Source: Bacteroidota bacterium (GTDB taxonomy: Bacteria > Bacteroidota > Bacteroidia > NS11-12g > UBA9320). From it: a stretch of 7,070 bases of DNA. Below are positions 5,583 through 7,070 of this stretch, one piece after another. The DNA lies in contig CANMPY010000095.1 in NCBI GenBank assembly GCA_947499775.1, positions 1-7,070 on the forward strand. The letters run 5' to 3'. Numbering within the stretch: the stretch's first letter is position 1; every line of letters begins with the position of its first letter. A program made the translations under genes and the position numbers. The notes under the pieces were generated by a model that searched no databases, was not told where the DNA came from, and saw only the letters and a list, made by a program, of their open reading frames with translations.

Positions 5583-7070
5583 TTATACGTTTCTTATTTT
5601 AGTCATATACGACACAGATGGCTTAATACCTACCTCCTCTAACATATGATAAGACCTTTCATTTTTATACAATTTTGAAATTTCACTATTTGGATCGTTC
5701 ATATCTCCAAAAACAATAGCATTAGATGGACATGCAGTCATACACGCTGTTTTAACTTCTCCATCTTGTATCTTTCTATTTTCGCGTTTTGCCGAAAGTT
5801 TTCCAGATTGAATACGCTGAATACAAAAGCTACATTTTTCCATAACTCCTCGTGTTCTAACGGTTACATCAGGATTAATAACCATTTTACCTAAATCATT
5901 GTTAAAATGGTAATCAAATGCATCGTTGTCGTTGTATCTGAACCAGTTGAAACGACGCACCTTATATGGACAATTGTTTCCACAATATTTTGTACCAATA
6001 CATCGGTTATAGGTCATTTGATTTAACCCCTCTGAACTATGCGTTGTTGCCAATACTGGACAAACTGTTTCGCAAGGTGCATGCGAACAATGCTGACACA
6101 TAACCGGGGCATGAACTACGCGTAGGTTATCGTAAACATCCGATTTTTCATTGTTTATTTCTTCCTCCTTGGTTAAATATGCCTCAGGAGTATAAAAACT
6201 ATAATACCTATCAATTCGTATCCAGTGCATTTCGCGGCGAAGTCTAATTTCTTCGCGACCAACTACCGGTACATTATTTTCGATATGGCAACTTACAACG
6301 CATGCTCCGCAACCAGTGCAAGCATTTAGGTCAATGGCCATTCCCCACTTATGTCCTGTGCTGTAATCGTATTCTTCCCATAATGAAACTAAATCTAATT
6401 TGTTTTCATTTCGCACATATGGATTCTTTTTATACTCATCTAAAGATGCTTCGCGGATATAATCGCGGCCTTCGATAGTATGATGTGTTTGGGTTTGAGC
6501 TAACTTGTAGGTTTTACCAGTATTTTCAACACTAATGGCTCCCGAAATTGCATACGTAGTAGTTCCATTGGCCAATTTTAGGAATGGGTAAGCATTTTTT
6601 CCTAAATCTTTACCAACTTTACCCGACTGTGTTCGTCCATAACCCAATGCAATGGCATAAGTTCCTGATGCTTGCCCAGGTTGAATTAAAACAGGTATTC
6701 CATCTAATTTAATACCACCTATTGAAATATTTACAACATCGTCTTGTTTTAAGCCTTTTTTATCAGCCTCTGTTTTCGACACTGATAAATAATTATCGTA
6801 ACAAACTTTAGAAATAGGATCTGGAACTTCATGCAACCAAGGATTATTAGCCATGGCGCCATCTCTTACGCCTACTTTTTGGTAAATGATTAATTCAGAA
6901 TCATCTGCTTTAGGAGCGGTTTGTATAAGGCTTGTTGAAACCGAATTTAAATTTGCTGCAAAGGAAGGAACAGCACTAGCAAATGCAGGCTTTGCATAAA
7001 TGCCATCGTGAACAGACTGGTTCCAAAGGCTGGCATCAGCTGCCCAAGTTGACTTAATAAAATTATAAGC
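5583..7070 (-). CDS. actB: ActB, iron-sulfur/molybdopterin-like subunit of alternative complex III, 5' end beyond the right edge
   Basis: ActB is the large periplasmic-side subunit that carries electrons from the quinol site through iron-sulfur clusters. The window holds its last 495 codons, and the frame stays open through 7070, so the ATG at 6854 (NNPWLHEVPDPISKV follows) is internal. About residues 1-230 of the fragment are the end of the molybdoenzyme-like B1 domain; in the family it binds no molybdenum. The B2 ferredoxin-like part has four cysteine groups. Numbered from the first complete codon in the window, these are CTGCGACVVSC (251, 254, 257, 261), CQHCSHAPCETVC (325, 328, 333, 337), CIGTKYCGNNC (357, 363, 367) and CSFC plus CMTAC (413, 416, 443, 447). 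The total of 15 ligands fits three [4Fe-4S] and one [3Fe-4S] cluster, with Thr replacing a Cys in the third group. The fused B1-B2 form is typical of Bacteroidota. actA should lie upstream, outside the window. Confidence 0.95.
   Translation of the reverse strand, partial: AYNFIKSTWAADASLWNQSVHDGIYAKPAFASAVPSFAANLNSVSTSLIQTAPKADDSELIIYQKVGVRDGAMANNPWLHEVPDPISKVCYDNYLSVSKTEADKKGLKQDDVVNISIGGIKLDGIPVLIQPGQASGTYAIALGYGRTQSGKVGKDLGKNAYPFLKLANGTTTYAISGAISVENTGKTYKLAQTQTHHTIEGRDYIREASLDEYKKNPYVRNENKLDLVSLWEEYDYSTGHKWGMAIDLNACTGCGACVVSCHIENNVPVVGREEIRLRREMHWIRIDRYYSFYTPEAYLTKEEEINNEKSDVYDNLRVVHAPVMCQHCSHAPCETVCPVLATTHSSEGLNQMTYNRCIGTKYCGNNCPYKVRRFNWFRYNDNDAFDYHFNNDLGKMVINPDVTVRTRGVMEKCSFCIQRIQSGKLSAKRENRKIQDGEVKTACMTACPSNAIVFGDMNDPNSEISKLYKNERSYHMLEEVGIKPSVSYMTKIRNV

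Overview
The window comes from the chromosome of an AT-rich member of the Bacteroidota. Three things suggest this: an alternative complex III (ACIII) operon in the order actB-C-D-E-F, with actB as the fused molybdopterin-like/iron-sulfur form; lipoprotein-type ActE; and promoter-like TAnnTTTG boxes with few Shine-Dalgarno sites. The genus cannot be fixed from this sequence.

Layout, left to right. At 1-614 on the minus strand is the N-terminal two thirds of an arginase-family ureohydrolase. It begins with GTG and runs off the left edge. At 615-793 is a divergent intergenic region with an A/G/T-biased, loosely repetitive stretch and a TAnnTTTG box for each flanking gene. At 794-1561 on the plus strand is a short clan-MH metallopeptidase-like gene (M20/M28/M42 type) that seems to consist of the catalytic core only. 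At 1598-1632 a perfect hairpin flanked by A and T tracts separates this gene from the convergent act operon. At 1656-7070 on the minus strand are actF, actE, actD, actC and the C-terminal part of actB. Transcription runs from right to left, so actB is upstream, and actA should lie beyond 7070.

The act genes encode one inner-membrane complex that oxidises menaquinol and passes electrons to a periplasmic cytochrome or directly to a terminal oxidase. ActB carries four iron-sulfur clusters. ActC and ActF are ten-helix NrfD/PsrC-type quinol subunits. ActD is a two-helix DUF3341 protein. ActE is a lipid-anchored monoheme cytochrome c. The genes are tightly packed (8-nt overlap, then gaps of 1, 14 and 38 nt), as expected of one transcript. 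In many Bacteroidota the cytochrome oxidase genes coxB/coxA follow actF. Here the operon ends at a terminator and an unrelated gene follows on the opposite strand.

I found no RNA gene, insertion sequence, CRISPR array or clearly new system. The points most worth a second look are the lid-less peptidase, the separation of act from cox, the His-rich insert in ActF, and the probably leaderless GTG start of the arginase.
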